9,961 nt of DNA from Chryseosolibacter sp044507115 (GTDB lineage Bacteria; Bacteroidota; Bacteroidia; Cytophagales; Cyclobacteriaceae). The stretch covers positions 1-9,961 of the forward strand of contig JBIQJZ010000140.1 in assembly GCA_044507115.1 (NCBI GenBank). The letters are read 5' to 3'. The translations under genes were made by a program, and so were the position numbers. A model generated the notes under the pieces. That model was not told where the DNA came from. It ran no database searches and saw only the letters and a program-made list of their open reading frames with translations. The stretch's first letter is position 1, and each line of letters opens with the position of its first letter. This document shows, piece after piece, positions 1-6,620 of the stretch.

Positions 1-324
1 CTCGCCAACCGGGCGCGCGACAACAAGCTGAAAGCGGACGACCTCTCCGGGGGCACGTTCACAGTCTCAAACGTGGGGTCGTTTGGCAATATCATGGGAA
101 CGCCAATCATCATGCAACCACAGGTCGCGATTCTTGCGCTTGGCGCGGTTGTAAAAAAGCCTTCCGTAATCGAAACTCCCTATGGAGACACGATCGGTAT
201 CCGACACAAGATGTTTCTCTCGCATTCGTACGACCATCGGGTAGTTGACGGTGCGCTTGGAGGCAGCTTCGTAAGGCGAGTAGCGGATTATCTGGAGCAG
301 TTTGACGCAAATCGCACGATATAG
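1..324 (+). CDS. 2-oxo acid dehydrogenase complex E2 acyltransferase, C-terminal fragment
   Basis: This is the last 107 residues of a dihydrolipoyllysine acyltransferase, the E2 core of a 2-oxo acid dehydrogenase complex, which moves the acyl group from lipoyl-lysine to CoA in the cytoplasm. The reading frame is open from the first base, so the lipoyl and E1/E3-binding domains lie outside the window. The fragment shows the GTFTVSNVGSFG strand motif (residues 18-29), the GTPIIMQPQVAILALG segment (33-48) and the catalytic DHRVVDGA motif with His79 and Asp83 of the fragment. The gene ends at TAG, 54 bp before the end of the convergent gene. Substrate class (pyruvate, 2-oxoglutarate or branched-chain oxo acids) cannot be settled from the C-terminal domain alone. 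The family call is secure. Confidence 0.95.
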   Translation, partial: LANRARDNKLKADDLSGGTFTVSNVGSFGNIMGTPIIMQPQVAILALGAVVKKPSVIETPYGDTIGIRHKMFLSHSYDHRVVDGALGGSFVRRVADYLEQFDANRTI

Positions 325-378
325 GACTGCGTCATTGTCAGCGTCTTAAATCAAAGAGGGGCTCTCGAAAGGGACACG

Positions 379-1521
379 CTAATTTCTCACTGTGAGAAAT
401 CCGTTGATCCTGGGTGAATCAGTTCCTGTCTCAATGACGTAGAAATACGTCCCGGAACTGAGTATAGAGTCGCCGCCAATATTAGACCTTCCGCGAAACA
501 CCCGTTCCTGGTTGTCATAATTTTCGATCTCGAAAACTTTGTCACCCCATCGGTTGAACAACGAGAATTTGTTTCCGGGAAAACCTTCGATGTTCTCGAT
601 GAGCAGGTAGTCGTTTTTTTTATCTGCGTTGGGTGACACTGCATTGTAAACAATGATCCCTTCTCCAGGTGATGCGGTAGCCACCGCTAAGAGTGACTTC
701 GTAAACACTTCGTCACTCGTAACTCTGCCATCGTTCGTCGAACCCGAAAACTGTAATTGCCCGAGACTTTCAAAGTCGTCGTCAAGCGATGCAGCCTCAG
801 CAACCACGGCGGCCTCGGCGCGGTCGACAATTGTTTCTTCTTTTACAGGCAAGACGATGCGCGAATTATTGAGAGTGCCGGAAACTACATCAACCTGCCA
901 GTACCGCGATGTTGAAATCTCCTTGAGCGACCGCGAGGCGCGCAGCGTTGTCCCATCGAGTTCGATTGCGGTCACGCCAACCTCAGGAGAATTCCCCTGC
1001 ACATTGAGAAATTCCACGGGTAGATAAATCCCCCCATTGCCTACAGGAAATACCTTATGACCTGCGCCCCGGCGATACACCGGTCCCTGAATATGCGACG
1101 CGTCTGACCCGCCAACGACTTGGGCGTTCTCCGAAATAATGATCCGCGAATTGTTTTGTGAAACGAGAATCCCATCCGAGAGATTGAGTTCGTTGTCGAT
1201 GGTGATGTCAGCCAGAAAAAGCTTCTCACCACCGCCGCTCAACGTCAGCCTGCTGAACGATTGATCATTGTGATTGATCACCTGCGGCAAATCGCTGTTG
1301 AATGTAATTTTTCCTTCACCGGCATCGTACTCTTCGTAATTAATCCATGACCCACCTACCTGCATATCACCGTTATTGATAATGGTGCCCCGATTGAAGA
1401 TCGTATCGGTCACAAAGAGTACACCGTTCGTTCCGATACTGATGATTGACTCGTTGTGCAAGTTCTGTGCGAACAACGCGCCGCCGGCAAACCAGGATAA
1501 AATGATGAACACAACCCTCAT
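379..1521 (-). CDS. Secreted protein with T9SS type B (CHU_C) sorting domain
   Basis: A 380-residue exported protein. A signal peptide is visible (residues 1-18, hydrophobic core VVFIILSWFAGGALFA, cleavage probably before Gln19). Residues 20-140 are short beta-strand repeats of the 'IINNGDMQVGGSWIN' and 'LTLSGGGEKLFL' kind seen in Bacteroidota surface proteins, probably a beta-solenoid. A 'HIQGPVYRRG...FPVGNGG' segment (about 143-164) follows. Residues 290-380 match the gliding-motility-associated C-terminal domain: SPNADKKND (296-304), FNRWGDKVFE (322-331) and a terminal GTYFYVIETG...NGFLTVRN. In known proteins this domain directs export through T9SS and surface attachment. The start is ATG at 1521, forming TGATG with the upstream stop; an in-frame GTG at 1524 would add one residue. 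The calcium-like loop reads SPNADKKND instead of the usual SPNGDGxND. The ligand or partner is unknown; coupling to the fibre-like gene suggests joint action. Confidence 0.88.
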   Translation of the reverse strand: MRVVFIILSWFAGGALFAQNLHNESIISIGTNGVLFVTDTIFNRGTIINNGDMQVGGSWINYEEYDAGEGKITFNSDLPQVINHNDQSFSRLTLSGGGEKLFLADITIDNELNLSDGILVSQNNSRIIISENAQVVGGSDASHIQGPVYRRGAGHKVFPVGNGGIYLPVEFLNVQGNSPEVGVTAIELDGTTLRASRSLKEISTSRYWQVDVVSGTLNNSRIVLPVKEETIVDRAEAAVVAEAASLDDDFESLGQLQFSGSTNDGRVTSDEVFTKSLLAVATASPGEGIIVYNAVSPNADKKNDYLLIENIEGFPGNKFSLFNRWGDKVFEIENYDNQERVFRGRSNIGGDSILSSGTYFYVIETGTDSPRINGFLTVRN

Positions 1522-2837
1522 CACATTCCGGATTTATCAGGTCTTGCAATGGACCTACTGATCGTCATCCAGGATTCCCCGGTGGACAAGAGGGTTATTG
1601 CATACGCGACGTTGCTGTTGGTCGCATCCAGGTACAATGGTTCGGATTCGGCGGATCCATCAACGCCGCCTTTCGATGCAGCAACATATACTGCCTCGTT
1701 ATTCACTTTGGTCATGGACCTGACGATCAGCATTCGTCCCGCATTTTCGGAAGGATCAGGCAAGTTAATGCGAGTGGGCTTCATCGTCCCGGGCATTCCT
1801 GCAATCAGAATGTAGTCACTACTGAGAACGGTATACCCGTCAGTTACCTGCTTGAAGTTTACAAATTGTGATCCATAGACATTCAGTGCTCCCGGTCCCG
1901 GCCCTCCTTTGCCTCCTCCCCAAGGTCCGATAGAGACAGCAGAAAAGTTGTATGCATGGTGCGCCTTTGCGTCCGGATCTATTTCGATCGTTTGGCCCAG
2001 ACCTTCACCTCCACCGCTTCCTCCAGCGGGATTCGCCCAGACAGCGGCACCTCCAACAGTCGTCAACACCTGACCAGACGTTGCTGACGGAGCAATTTTT
2101 GCCGTTGTCACGGCTCCGTTCGCAATTTTCACTGTAGTGACTGCGGACGTGTTGATCTTAGCCGTCGTTACGGCGTTGTTATTGATGGCCAGACCTCCTG
2201 AGAAACTACCCGAAATGTCTGATGCTGCGGGGCTTTCGGTATCCAAAACAACATTCGCAGCGAGACGATTACTTGCAATCGTTCCGGTGGTCGATGCGTT
2301 GTTGAGCACACCGATAATCGTATTTCCCGAAGCGGTATTTAGTCCGGGATTTGGGTAAGTCCCCGACAGTACTCCTCCTGCTGCCCCGGCAGGAGTAACG
2401 GTCACGCTATTACCGCCGGAGATGCTCAGTGTGCCTGCGCTATATGTAAGAGTTTGATTGTCGGTATTTGTACCGGAAAATGGCGCGAGATTGATCGGCG
2501 TAGCCGACGGATTATTGGAAATCGATAACGTACTGCCGTTCAATTGAAGGTCTTGTATTTCGCTGGGGCCCGATTGCACCGGCGACCACTGCGAAGAGAG
2601 CCAGTAATAAAATCTGTTCTCATCGCTATCATACACGAGCATGCCATTCTCTTGCGCGGACAGTGAAAGGGCCGTTCGTTGCGCCGTTGTCAGACGCGGC
2701 ACAAGAAATCCCTGGTTGTTGTCCGGTGATTTCAATTCAAGGACGGCGTGTGTATTCGGAGTAATCGTCCCAATTCCAACCTGAGCGAATGCCAGACCTA
2801 AAAAGCTGGAGAAAAGGAGCGTAAATATCGACTTCAT
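1521..2837 (-). CDS. Exported fibre-like protein, first gene of a surface pair
   Basis: A 438-residue protein with a clear signal peptide (1-18, ending AFA before Gln19). The mature end begins QVGIGTITPNTHAVLELKS, then GFLVPRLTTAQRTAL (43-57) and GMLVYDSDENRFYYW (65-79); this head is very common in secreted Bacteroidota proteins. Next come modules typical of phage tail fibres and fibrous adhesins: GGVLSGTYPNPGLN (154-167), three decapeptide repeats of the AVTTAKI type (221-250), and SGQVLTTVGGAAVWA (254-268). A glycine-rich linker (271-317, including GPWGGGKGGPGPG) leads to a C-terminal beta domain (about 330-428), resembling fibre tips with 'YTVLSSDYILI...INLPDPSENAGRMLIV...GESWMTIS'. No T9SS sorting domain is visible, so surface retention would need the downstream partner or another route. 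Trimeric assembly is inferred from the modules, not shown. Ligand unknown. Confidence 0.8.
   Translation of the reverse strand: MKSIFTLLFSSFLGLAFAQVGIGTITPNTHAVLELKSPDNNQGFLVPRLTTAQRTALSLSAQENGMLVYDSDENRFYYWLSSQWSPVQSGPSEIQDLQLNGSTLSISNNPSATPINLAPFSGTNTDNQTLTYSAGTLSISGGNSVTVTPAGAAGGVLSGTYPNPGLNTASGNTIIGVLNNASTTGTIASNRLAANVVLDTESPAASDISGSFSGGLAINNNAVTTAKINTSAVTTVKIANGAVTTAKIAPSATSGQVLTTVGGAAVWANPAGGSGGGEGLGQTIEIDPDAKAHHAYNFSAVSIGPWGGGKGGPGPGALNVYGSQFVNFKQVTDGYTVLSSDYILIAGMPGTMKPTRINLPDPSENAGRMLIVRSMTKVNNEAVYVAASKGGVDGSAESEPLYLDATNSNVAYAITLLSTGESWMTISRSIARPDKSGM
2088..2177 (-). repeat. Three in-frame 30-bp repeats encoding AVTTAKI decapeptides
   Basis: Residues 221-250 of the fibre-like protein are three consecutive units: NAVTTAKINT, SAVTTVKIAN and GAVTTAKIAP. 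The spacing is exactly 10 residues. Conservation is stronger in the protein than in the DNA, where synonymous codons differ between units, so this is an old protein repeat rather than a recent slippage product. Such strings occur in tail-fibre-like shafts. Confidence 0.85.
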
Positions 2838-2960
2838 GGCAATAGGTTTGGGTATTGTGCAATTTTAGTCAGGGATCGCCAAATCTCGACCTTATTTAAT
2901 AAAACTTACATCGCGAATGTAACCCTAAACGCGTTTTTTTGGGGTATTTTTGCAAGGCAA
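2838..2960. promoter_or_regulatory. Divergent intergenic region of the fibre pair and metB-like gene
   Basis: This 123-bp AT-rich gap is the only non-coding space between the divergent transcription units, so promoters for both must lie here or just inside the genes. It holds a TAnnTTTG element for the plus strand near its right end and an AT-rich imperfect palindrome TTATTTAATAA at 2892-2902. For the minus strand, the closest -7-like strings are one mismatch off (TAAGTTTT and TAAAATTG when read on the minus strand) and neither has a well-spaced TTTG upstream. No riboswitch fold was recognised. Confidence 0.5.
2945..2952 (+). promoter_or_regulatory. Putative Bacteroidota -7 element (TATTTTTG)
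   Basis: An exact match to the TAnnTTTG consensus. A transcription start a few bases downstream would fall around 2957-2959. That would leave almost no leader for an ATG at 2961 but a short normal leader for the ATG at 2973, which supports the downstream start. No TTTG (-33) is seen at the expected 19-21 bp spacing, so the call is tentative. Confidence 0.4.
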
Positions 2961-2972
2961 ATGGACAAAAAA

Positions 2973-4115
2973 ATGAAATTCGCAACGAAAGCTGTACACG
3001 CGGGTGTTGCTCCCGATCCCACCACCGGTGCAATCATGACACCCATTTATCAGACTTCTACATATGTGCAGGAATCACCTGCCAAACATAAAGGATACGC
3101 ATACGCCAGGGGTGCAAATCCCACGCGCAACGCCCTGCAGAGCAGTCTCGCGTCACTTGAAAATGGAAAATTTGCGCTTTGCTTTTCCTCTGGAATGGGT
3201 GCAACGGACGCTGTCATCAAACTGCTGAACCCGGGTGATGAAGTAATCACCGGTAATGATCTCTACGGAGGAACGTATCGCATGTTCACGAAAGTGTTTG
3301 AGAAGTACGGTATCAAGTTTCATTTTATTGATCTGACAACGCCCGGCAACATCGAGCAGTACATCAACGAACGAACGAAACTTTTGTGGGTTGAGACACC
3401 CACCAATCCTCTGATGAATATCATTGACATCGGAGCATGTGTTTCAATCGCGAAGCAGCACAACATTACTGTGGCCGTCGACAATACCTTTGCTTCGCCC
3501 TATCTTCAGAACCCGCTTGACCTCGGCGCTGATATCGTAATGCATTCCGTCACCAAGTATCTGGGGGGACACTCCGACGTGATCATGGGGGCCTTAGTTG
3601 TGAACGACGAGAAACTGCATCAGGATCTTGCTTTCATTCTGAATTCGTGCGGTGCAGTTCCAGGCCCACAGGATTCTTTCCTGGTATTGCGAGGTATCAA
3701 GACCCTCCATCTGCGGATGGAAAGGCATTGTTCAAACGGAAAAAAGATAGCAGAATTCCTGAAGTCGCACCCCCGTGTCGGACGGGTGTATTGGCCGGGT
3801 TTCGTCGATCACCCTAACCACGAAATAGCCAGAAAGCAAATGCGCGACTTTGGCGGAATGCTCTCCTTTACGTTAAAGGATGATAGTCAGGAGAAAGCCA
3901 CACAATTGATGGAGAGTGTCCGACTATTCTCACTTGCTGAATCACTCGGGGGTGTCGAATCACTGATCAATCATCCAGCATCGATGACCCACGCCAGTAT
4001 CCCAAAGGAAGAGCGGATAAAAAGCGGTCTTAGTGACTCACTTATTCGCCTTAGCGTCGGGATCGAAGATGCGGATGATCTAATCGCCGATCTCGACCAG
4101 GCAATCTCGCGATAA
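2973..4115 (+). CDS. Cystathionine gamma-synthase / gamma-lyase family PLP enzyme
   Basis: A 380-residue cytoplasmic enzyme of the Cys/Met-metabolism PLP family, which makes or breaks the C-gamma-S bond of cystathionine or a related homoserine ester product. Visible landmarks from the ATG at 2973: YAYAR phosphate-binding motif (42-46), SSGMGA (72-77), Tyr98 of the LYGGTY loop, Asp170 in VAVDNTF (pyridine-nitrogen contact), and SVTKYLGGHSD, in which Lys195 should form the Schiff base. The length matches the family (about 380-400). The start at 2973 (MKFATKAVHAG) was preferred over 2961 because it gives the usual family N terminus and a plausible leader after the TATTTTTG element; the 2961 start would add MDKK. 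Synthase, gamma-lyase and O-acetylhomoserine sulfhydrylase share these motifs, so the exact reaction (metB or metC type) is not decided. It stands alone on its strand. Confidence 0.92.
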   Translation: MKFATKAVHAGVAPDPTTGAIMTPIYQTSTYVQESPAKHKGYAYARGANPTRNALQSSLASLENGKFALCFSSGMGATDAVIKLLNPGDEVITGNDLYGGTYRMFTKVFEKYGIKFHFIDLTTPGNIEQYINERTKLLWVETPTNPLMNIIDIGACVSIAKQHNITVAVDNTFASPYLQNPLDLGADIVMHSVTKYLGGHSDVIMGALVVNDEKLHQDLAFILNSCGAVPGPQDSFLVLRGIKTLHLRMERHCSNGKKIAEFLKSHPRVGRVYWPGFVDHPNHEIARKQMRDFGGMLSFTLKDDSQEKATQLMESVRLFSLAESLGGVESLINHPASMTHASIPKEERIKSGLSDSLIRLSVGIEDADDLIADLDQAISR

Positions 4116-4129
4116 GAAACCGAGTCCGA

Positions 4130-5401
4130 CTATTTCTCCTCGAAATTCAGATCCCGTCCGTACGTCTCGTCGATAGCTCTGAGCGACGCAAATGCGATGA
4201 CTATTGTTATGGCGCCGACAGCCAGTGCACCGTAGATGATACCCATGTCCTGCGCCCGGTCGGCTCCGTACGTTGCTGTACTCTGATCGGCTATCACGCC
4301 GCGTAGAAACTGGAAAAGAAAAGTTAGCGGCACTACCGTACCTCGGATAAAATTCGGAACGGTGGTTGCGACAGTAGACCGAAGATTCGTTCCAAACTGT
4401 TCCGCGGCAATCGTAACAAACAACGCCCAATAACCAATGGCAATCCCAAGCAGTAGACAGACACCATAGAAGAACCCGACAGTGCGTACAGGCATGAACA
4501 GGTAGAGCACAACCATCAGTAACGTCAATGAGATGAACGCTGCAACAACCTTCTTTCTTGATCCGACCTTCTGCGAGATAAATCCGCTCGAGAAGTCGCC
4601 GACAGCGAGTCCGATATAACAATACATCACTGCGTCTCCGGCAAGCACTGTGCCCGTCACGGAAAGCGCTCTGGCAAACTCCGGAGCAAACGTCACGAGG
4701 ATACCCGCGACGTACCAGATGGGGAGCCCGATCAGGATACAGCCCAGGTAACGAGTGAAGGCGCTTCGCGAAGTGAAGAGCTGCAGGAAATTGCCGCGCG
4801 CAACAGTCATCTTCTTGAGCTTCAGAAACATTCCTGATTCAAAGACGCTCACGCGCGCGACCAGTAGCAGAAGACCGAGTCCTCCGCCTATAAAATAGGC
4901 TATCTGCCAGTCGAAGATACGTGCGACAAAATTTGCAAGAATAGCCCCGGTAATACCAACCGAAGCAATGATTGTTGTGGCGTATCCGCGTATCCGAGCC
5001 GGAAGAATCTCTGAGACGAGTGTGATCCCTGCACCCAATTCACCTGCAAGGCCAATCCCTGCGATGAACCGAAGAGCAGCATACTGATTTACGGTGGTTA
5101 CGAAACCATTGGCGATGTTCGCAAGTGAATAAAGAAGAATGGAACCAAAAAGAACGGACAGTCGTCCACGCTTGTCTCCCATCACACCCCAAATGATTCC
5201 ACCGATCAACAGGCCACCCATTTGCCATCGCAGCAAGAATTCTCCCTGTGCCAACAGGTCGCGTTCCTGTACACCGAGAGAAATCAGGCTTGGCATCCGA
5301 ACAATGCTGAACAAAAGCAGGTCGTAAATATCAACGAAGTAGCCCAGGGCGGCGACAACGACCGGCACGCTGAACAGTAATCTCAGATCTTTTCTGTCCA
5401 T
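4130..5401 (-). CDS. Major facilitator superfamily transporter, substrate unknown
   Basis: A 423-residue inner-membrane carrier with about 12 hydrophobic segments, the usual MFS length. The loop between helices 2 and 3 has the family's motif A as GVMGDKRGR (72-80, Asp76). Helix 1 carries two acidic residues (FVDIYD, Asp23 and Asp26), compatible with proton coupling in the metabolite:H+ symporter/sugar-porter branch. The GELGAGITLVSEILPARIRG segment (120-139) corresponds to the conserved end of helix 4 and the following loop. The second half repeats the pattern with GSRKK (280-284) after helix 8. Helix ends are estimated by eye. It lies 21 bp downstream of the small PLDc_N-type gene on the same strand, so the two are probably co-transcribed. 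It converges on the metB-like gene with 14 bp between. Nothing nearby names the substrate. Confidence 0.9.
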   Translation of the reverse strand: MDRKDLRLLFSVPVVVAALGYFVDIYDLLLFSIVRMPSLISLGVQERDLLAQGEFLLRWQMGGLLIGGIIWGVMGDKRGRLSVLFGSILLYSLANIANGFVTTVNQYAALRFIAGIGLAGELGAGITLVSEILPARIRGYATTIIASVGITGAILANFVARIFDWQIAYFIGGGLGLLLLVARVSVFESGMFLKLKKMTVARGNFLQLFTSRSAFTRYLGCILIGLPIWYVAGILVTFAPEFARALSVTGTVLAGDAVMYCYIGLAVGDFSSGFISQKVGSRKKVVAAFISLTLLMVVLYLFMPVRTVGFFYGVCLLLGIAIGYWALFVTIAAEQFGTNLRSTVATTVPNFIRGTVVPLTFLFQFLRGVIADQSTATYGADRAQDMGIIYGALAVGAITIVIAFASLRAIDETYGRDLNFEEK

Positions 5402-5422
5402 GAAGAAAGACGACTCGTATCG

Positions 5423-5584
5423 CTATCGTCCCAGGAAATAATAAAGTATTGGCCCAAGCACGGGGAGAAATAGAACAATGATTATCCAGAGGATCTTCTT
5501 CCCGGTATCTTTGTTGCTCTTGACGATATCGACAATGGCGATGATGTCAATGATCAGGATGGCGATGGAAATCAGTTGCGTCAT
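5423..5584 (-). CDS. Small PLDc_N-type membrane protein (53 residues)
   Basis: A short gene in the largest gap of the window. Its product begins MTQLISIAILIIDIIAIVDI and has two hydrophobic helices (about 4-20 and 31-51). They are joined by a charged turn, KSNKDTGKK (22-30). The second half, KKILWIIIVLFLPVLGPILYY (29-49), matches the phospholipase D-nuclease N-terminal (PLDc_N) pattern: Lys-Trp entry, Leu-Pro-x-Leu-Gly, then a Tyr-Tyr pair before a short Gly-Arg tail. In this family the two-helix module occurs alone as a small inner-membrane protein or at the start of cardiolipin synthases; here it is alone, with no catalytic HKD motif. Its own function is unknown. An exact TAnnTTTG element lies about 30 bp upstream, and the MFS gene follows after 21 bp. 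The start ATG at 5584 is the natural one for the two-helix fold. Confidence 0.85.
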   Translation of the reverse strand: MTQLISIAILIIDIIAIVDIVKSNKDTGKKILWIIIVLFLPVLGPILYYFLGR

Positions 5585-5614
5585 GGTGATTGAAAGTTGG
5601 GGTTTCTATTCTTA

Positions 5615-5622
5615 CAAAAGTA
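5615..5622 (-). promoter_or_regulatory. Putative -7 element (TACTTTTG) for the small gene and MFS unit
   Basis: Read on the minus strand this is TACTTTTG, an exact TAnnTTTG match. It ends 30 bp before the ATG at 5584, leaving room for a leader of roughly 25 bases. A clear TTTG at the -33 position is not visible. Confidence 0.4.
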
Positions 5623-5701
5623 ATACACGAATATAAACTTTCGCCCGATTCTTCCTCACCAGGGTGCCCGAAAATCCCTATCTTGACAGAAACTTGATGT
5701 T

Positions 5702-6559
5702 ATGACTGGAATGCTTCAACCGGATTCCCTGAAAGGGAAAACGATCATCGTCACGGGCGGCGGCACCGGGCTTGGCCGGTCAATGGGAAAGTACTTTCTG
5801 GAGCTTGGCGCCAACCTGGTTATCACAAGCCGGAAACAGAACGTCATAGACGAGACCGCCGCCCAACTGTCGCGTGAGACCGGGGGAAACGTACTGGCTG
5901 TGCCATGCGACGTCCGGCAATACGAAGAGATTACGAATGTTATTGAAAAAGCAGAGGCGGCATTCGGTGCCATCACCGGAGTAGTTAATAACGCAGCGGG
6001 AAATTTTATCAGCCCCACCGAGCGTCTTTCTCACCGCGCCTTCGATATTGTAGTCGACATCGTGTTGAAGGGAACATACTACACGACCCTCGCCGTCGGA
6101 AAAAACTGGATCGCCCGAAAACAGCCCGGCGTGTTTCTCAACATTGTAACAACCTACGCATGGACGGGCTCCGGCTACGTCGTGCCCTCGGCATGCGGAA
6201 AGGCAGGTGTCCTGGCGCTCACCCGTTCCCTGGCGGTCGAATGGGCAAAATACAACATCCGAAGCAACGCCATCGCGCCCGGCCCCTTTCCCACTGAGGG
6301 AGCGTGGAGCCGGTTGCTACCAGGAGAACTTGTGAAGAAGTTTGACCCCGCCCAACGAATACCACTGAAACGCGTAGGTGAACATCAGGAACTGGCAAAC
6401 CTCGCCGCCTACCTGATCTCCGATTTCTCCTCATACGTCAACGGGGAAGTGGTTACGATCGATGGTGGCGAGTGGCTACGCAACGGAGGAGAGTTCAGCC
6501 ACCTCGAAACTATTCCTCAGGAGATGCGGGACATGCTCGAGAAGATGCGCGGCAAATAG
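5702..6559 (+). CDS. 2,4-dienoyl-CoA reductase-like short-chain dehydrogenase
   Basis: A 285-residue SDR oxidoreductase whose closest recognisable relatives are the mitochondrial-type 2,4-dienoyl-CoA reductases (DECR1), which use NADPH to reduce dienoyl-CoA during beta-oxidation of unsaturated fatty acids. It shows the Rossmann TGGGTGLG motif (18-25), ITSRK (41-45, basic residues that suit NADPH), NNAAGNFISPTERLS (96-110), TYAWTGSGYVVPSACGKAGV (151-170), and a C-terminal INGEVVTIDGGE-like stretch (reads VNGEVVTIDGGE). The classical SDR YxxxK is SxxxK here (Ser163, Lys167). That is the DECR pattern, where a tyrosine earlier in the loop (Tyr152) and the lysine serve catalysis, so this is not a broken site. 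Length fits the family. The start ATG at 5702 could also be 5711. It lies 61 bp before bioF on the same strand. The precise acyl substrate is inferred. Confidence 0.88.
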   Translation: MTGMLQPDSLKGKTIIVTGGGTGLGRSMGKYFLELGANLVITSRKQNVIDETAAQLSRETGGNVLAVPCDVRQYEEITNVIEKAEAAFGAITGVVNNAAGNFISPTERLSHRAFDIVVDIVLKGTYYTTLAVGKNWIARKQPGVFLNIVTTYAWTGSGYVVPSACGKAGVLALTRSLAVEWAKYNIRSNAIAPGPFPTEGAWSRLLPGELVKKFDPAQRIPLKRVGEHQELANLAAYLISDFSSYVNGEVVTIDGGEWLRNGGEFSHLETIPQEMRDMLEKMRGK

Positions 6560-6594
6560 GACCACCCGCCGGACACCAATCCGGGCATCTCGAC

Positions 6595-6602
6595 TATATT
6601 TG
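6595..6602 (+). promoter_or_regulatory. Putative -7 element (TATATTTG) for bioFDA
   Basis: An exact TAnnTTTG match inside the 61-bp gap between the SDR gene and bioF, ending 18 bp before the bioF ATG. It suggests that bioFDA can be transcribed from its own promoter in addition to any read-through from the SDR gene. No TTTG at -33 spacing is visible, and no BirA-like inverted-repeat operator was recognised. Confidence 0.45.
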
Positions 6603-6608
6603 TCCATC

Positions 6609-6615
6609 GAGGGAG
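6609..6615 (+). promoter_or_regulatory. Shine-Dalgarno-like GAGGGAG before bioF
   Basis: A purine-rich GAGGGAG stands five bases before the ATG at 6621. It helps fix that ATG as the bioF start against an in-frame ATG at 6462 inside the SDR gene. Strong Shine-Dalgarno sites are uncommon in Bacteroidota, so its use is uncertain. Confidence 0.4.
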
Positions 6616-6620
6616 TTAGT

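Noticed and set aside
325..378. Weak terminator-like hairpin (AGAG-GGG-CTCT at 355-365) and the near-repeats GACTGCGTC / GTCAGCGTC
   Set aside because: The stem is only four base pairs with no proper T-run, and the two 9-mers match at seven positions as direct copies. Neither is strong enough to call.
653..1027. 124-residue plus-strand open frame opposite the T9SS cargo gene
   Set aside because: It is Ser/Thr-rich low-complexity antisense of a protein with a clear signal peptide and CHU_C domain.
1254..1285. Repeated TGATCA sites around 1260-1280
   Set aside because: They lie within coding sequence of the T9SS cargo gene, encode ordinary residues (VINHNDQS), and show no wider symmetry.
2088..2177. 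CRISPR-like periodic repeat
   Set aside because: The 30-bp period is an in-frame protein repeat with synonymous differences and no spacers.
4080..4622. 180-residue open frame on the minus strand within the transporter gene
   Set aside because: It is a shifted-frame shadow of the MFS gene. It is rich in Cys, Arg and His with no domain, while the transporter frame has full family motifs.
5851..6205. Possible loss of the catalytic tyrosine in the SDR gene (SxxxK instead of YxxxK)
   Set aside because: Dienoyl-CoA reductases of the DECR1 type naturally have Ser at this place and use an earlier Tyr, which is present here as Tyr152.
6462..6620. Upstream in-frame extension of bioF beginning inside the SDR gene
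   Set aside because: The added 53 residues are Arg/Thr/Ser-rich and unlike BioF. They overlap the intact SDR end in another frame, and the ATG at 6621 has a purine-rich site and gives the family N terminus.
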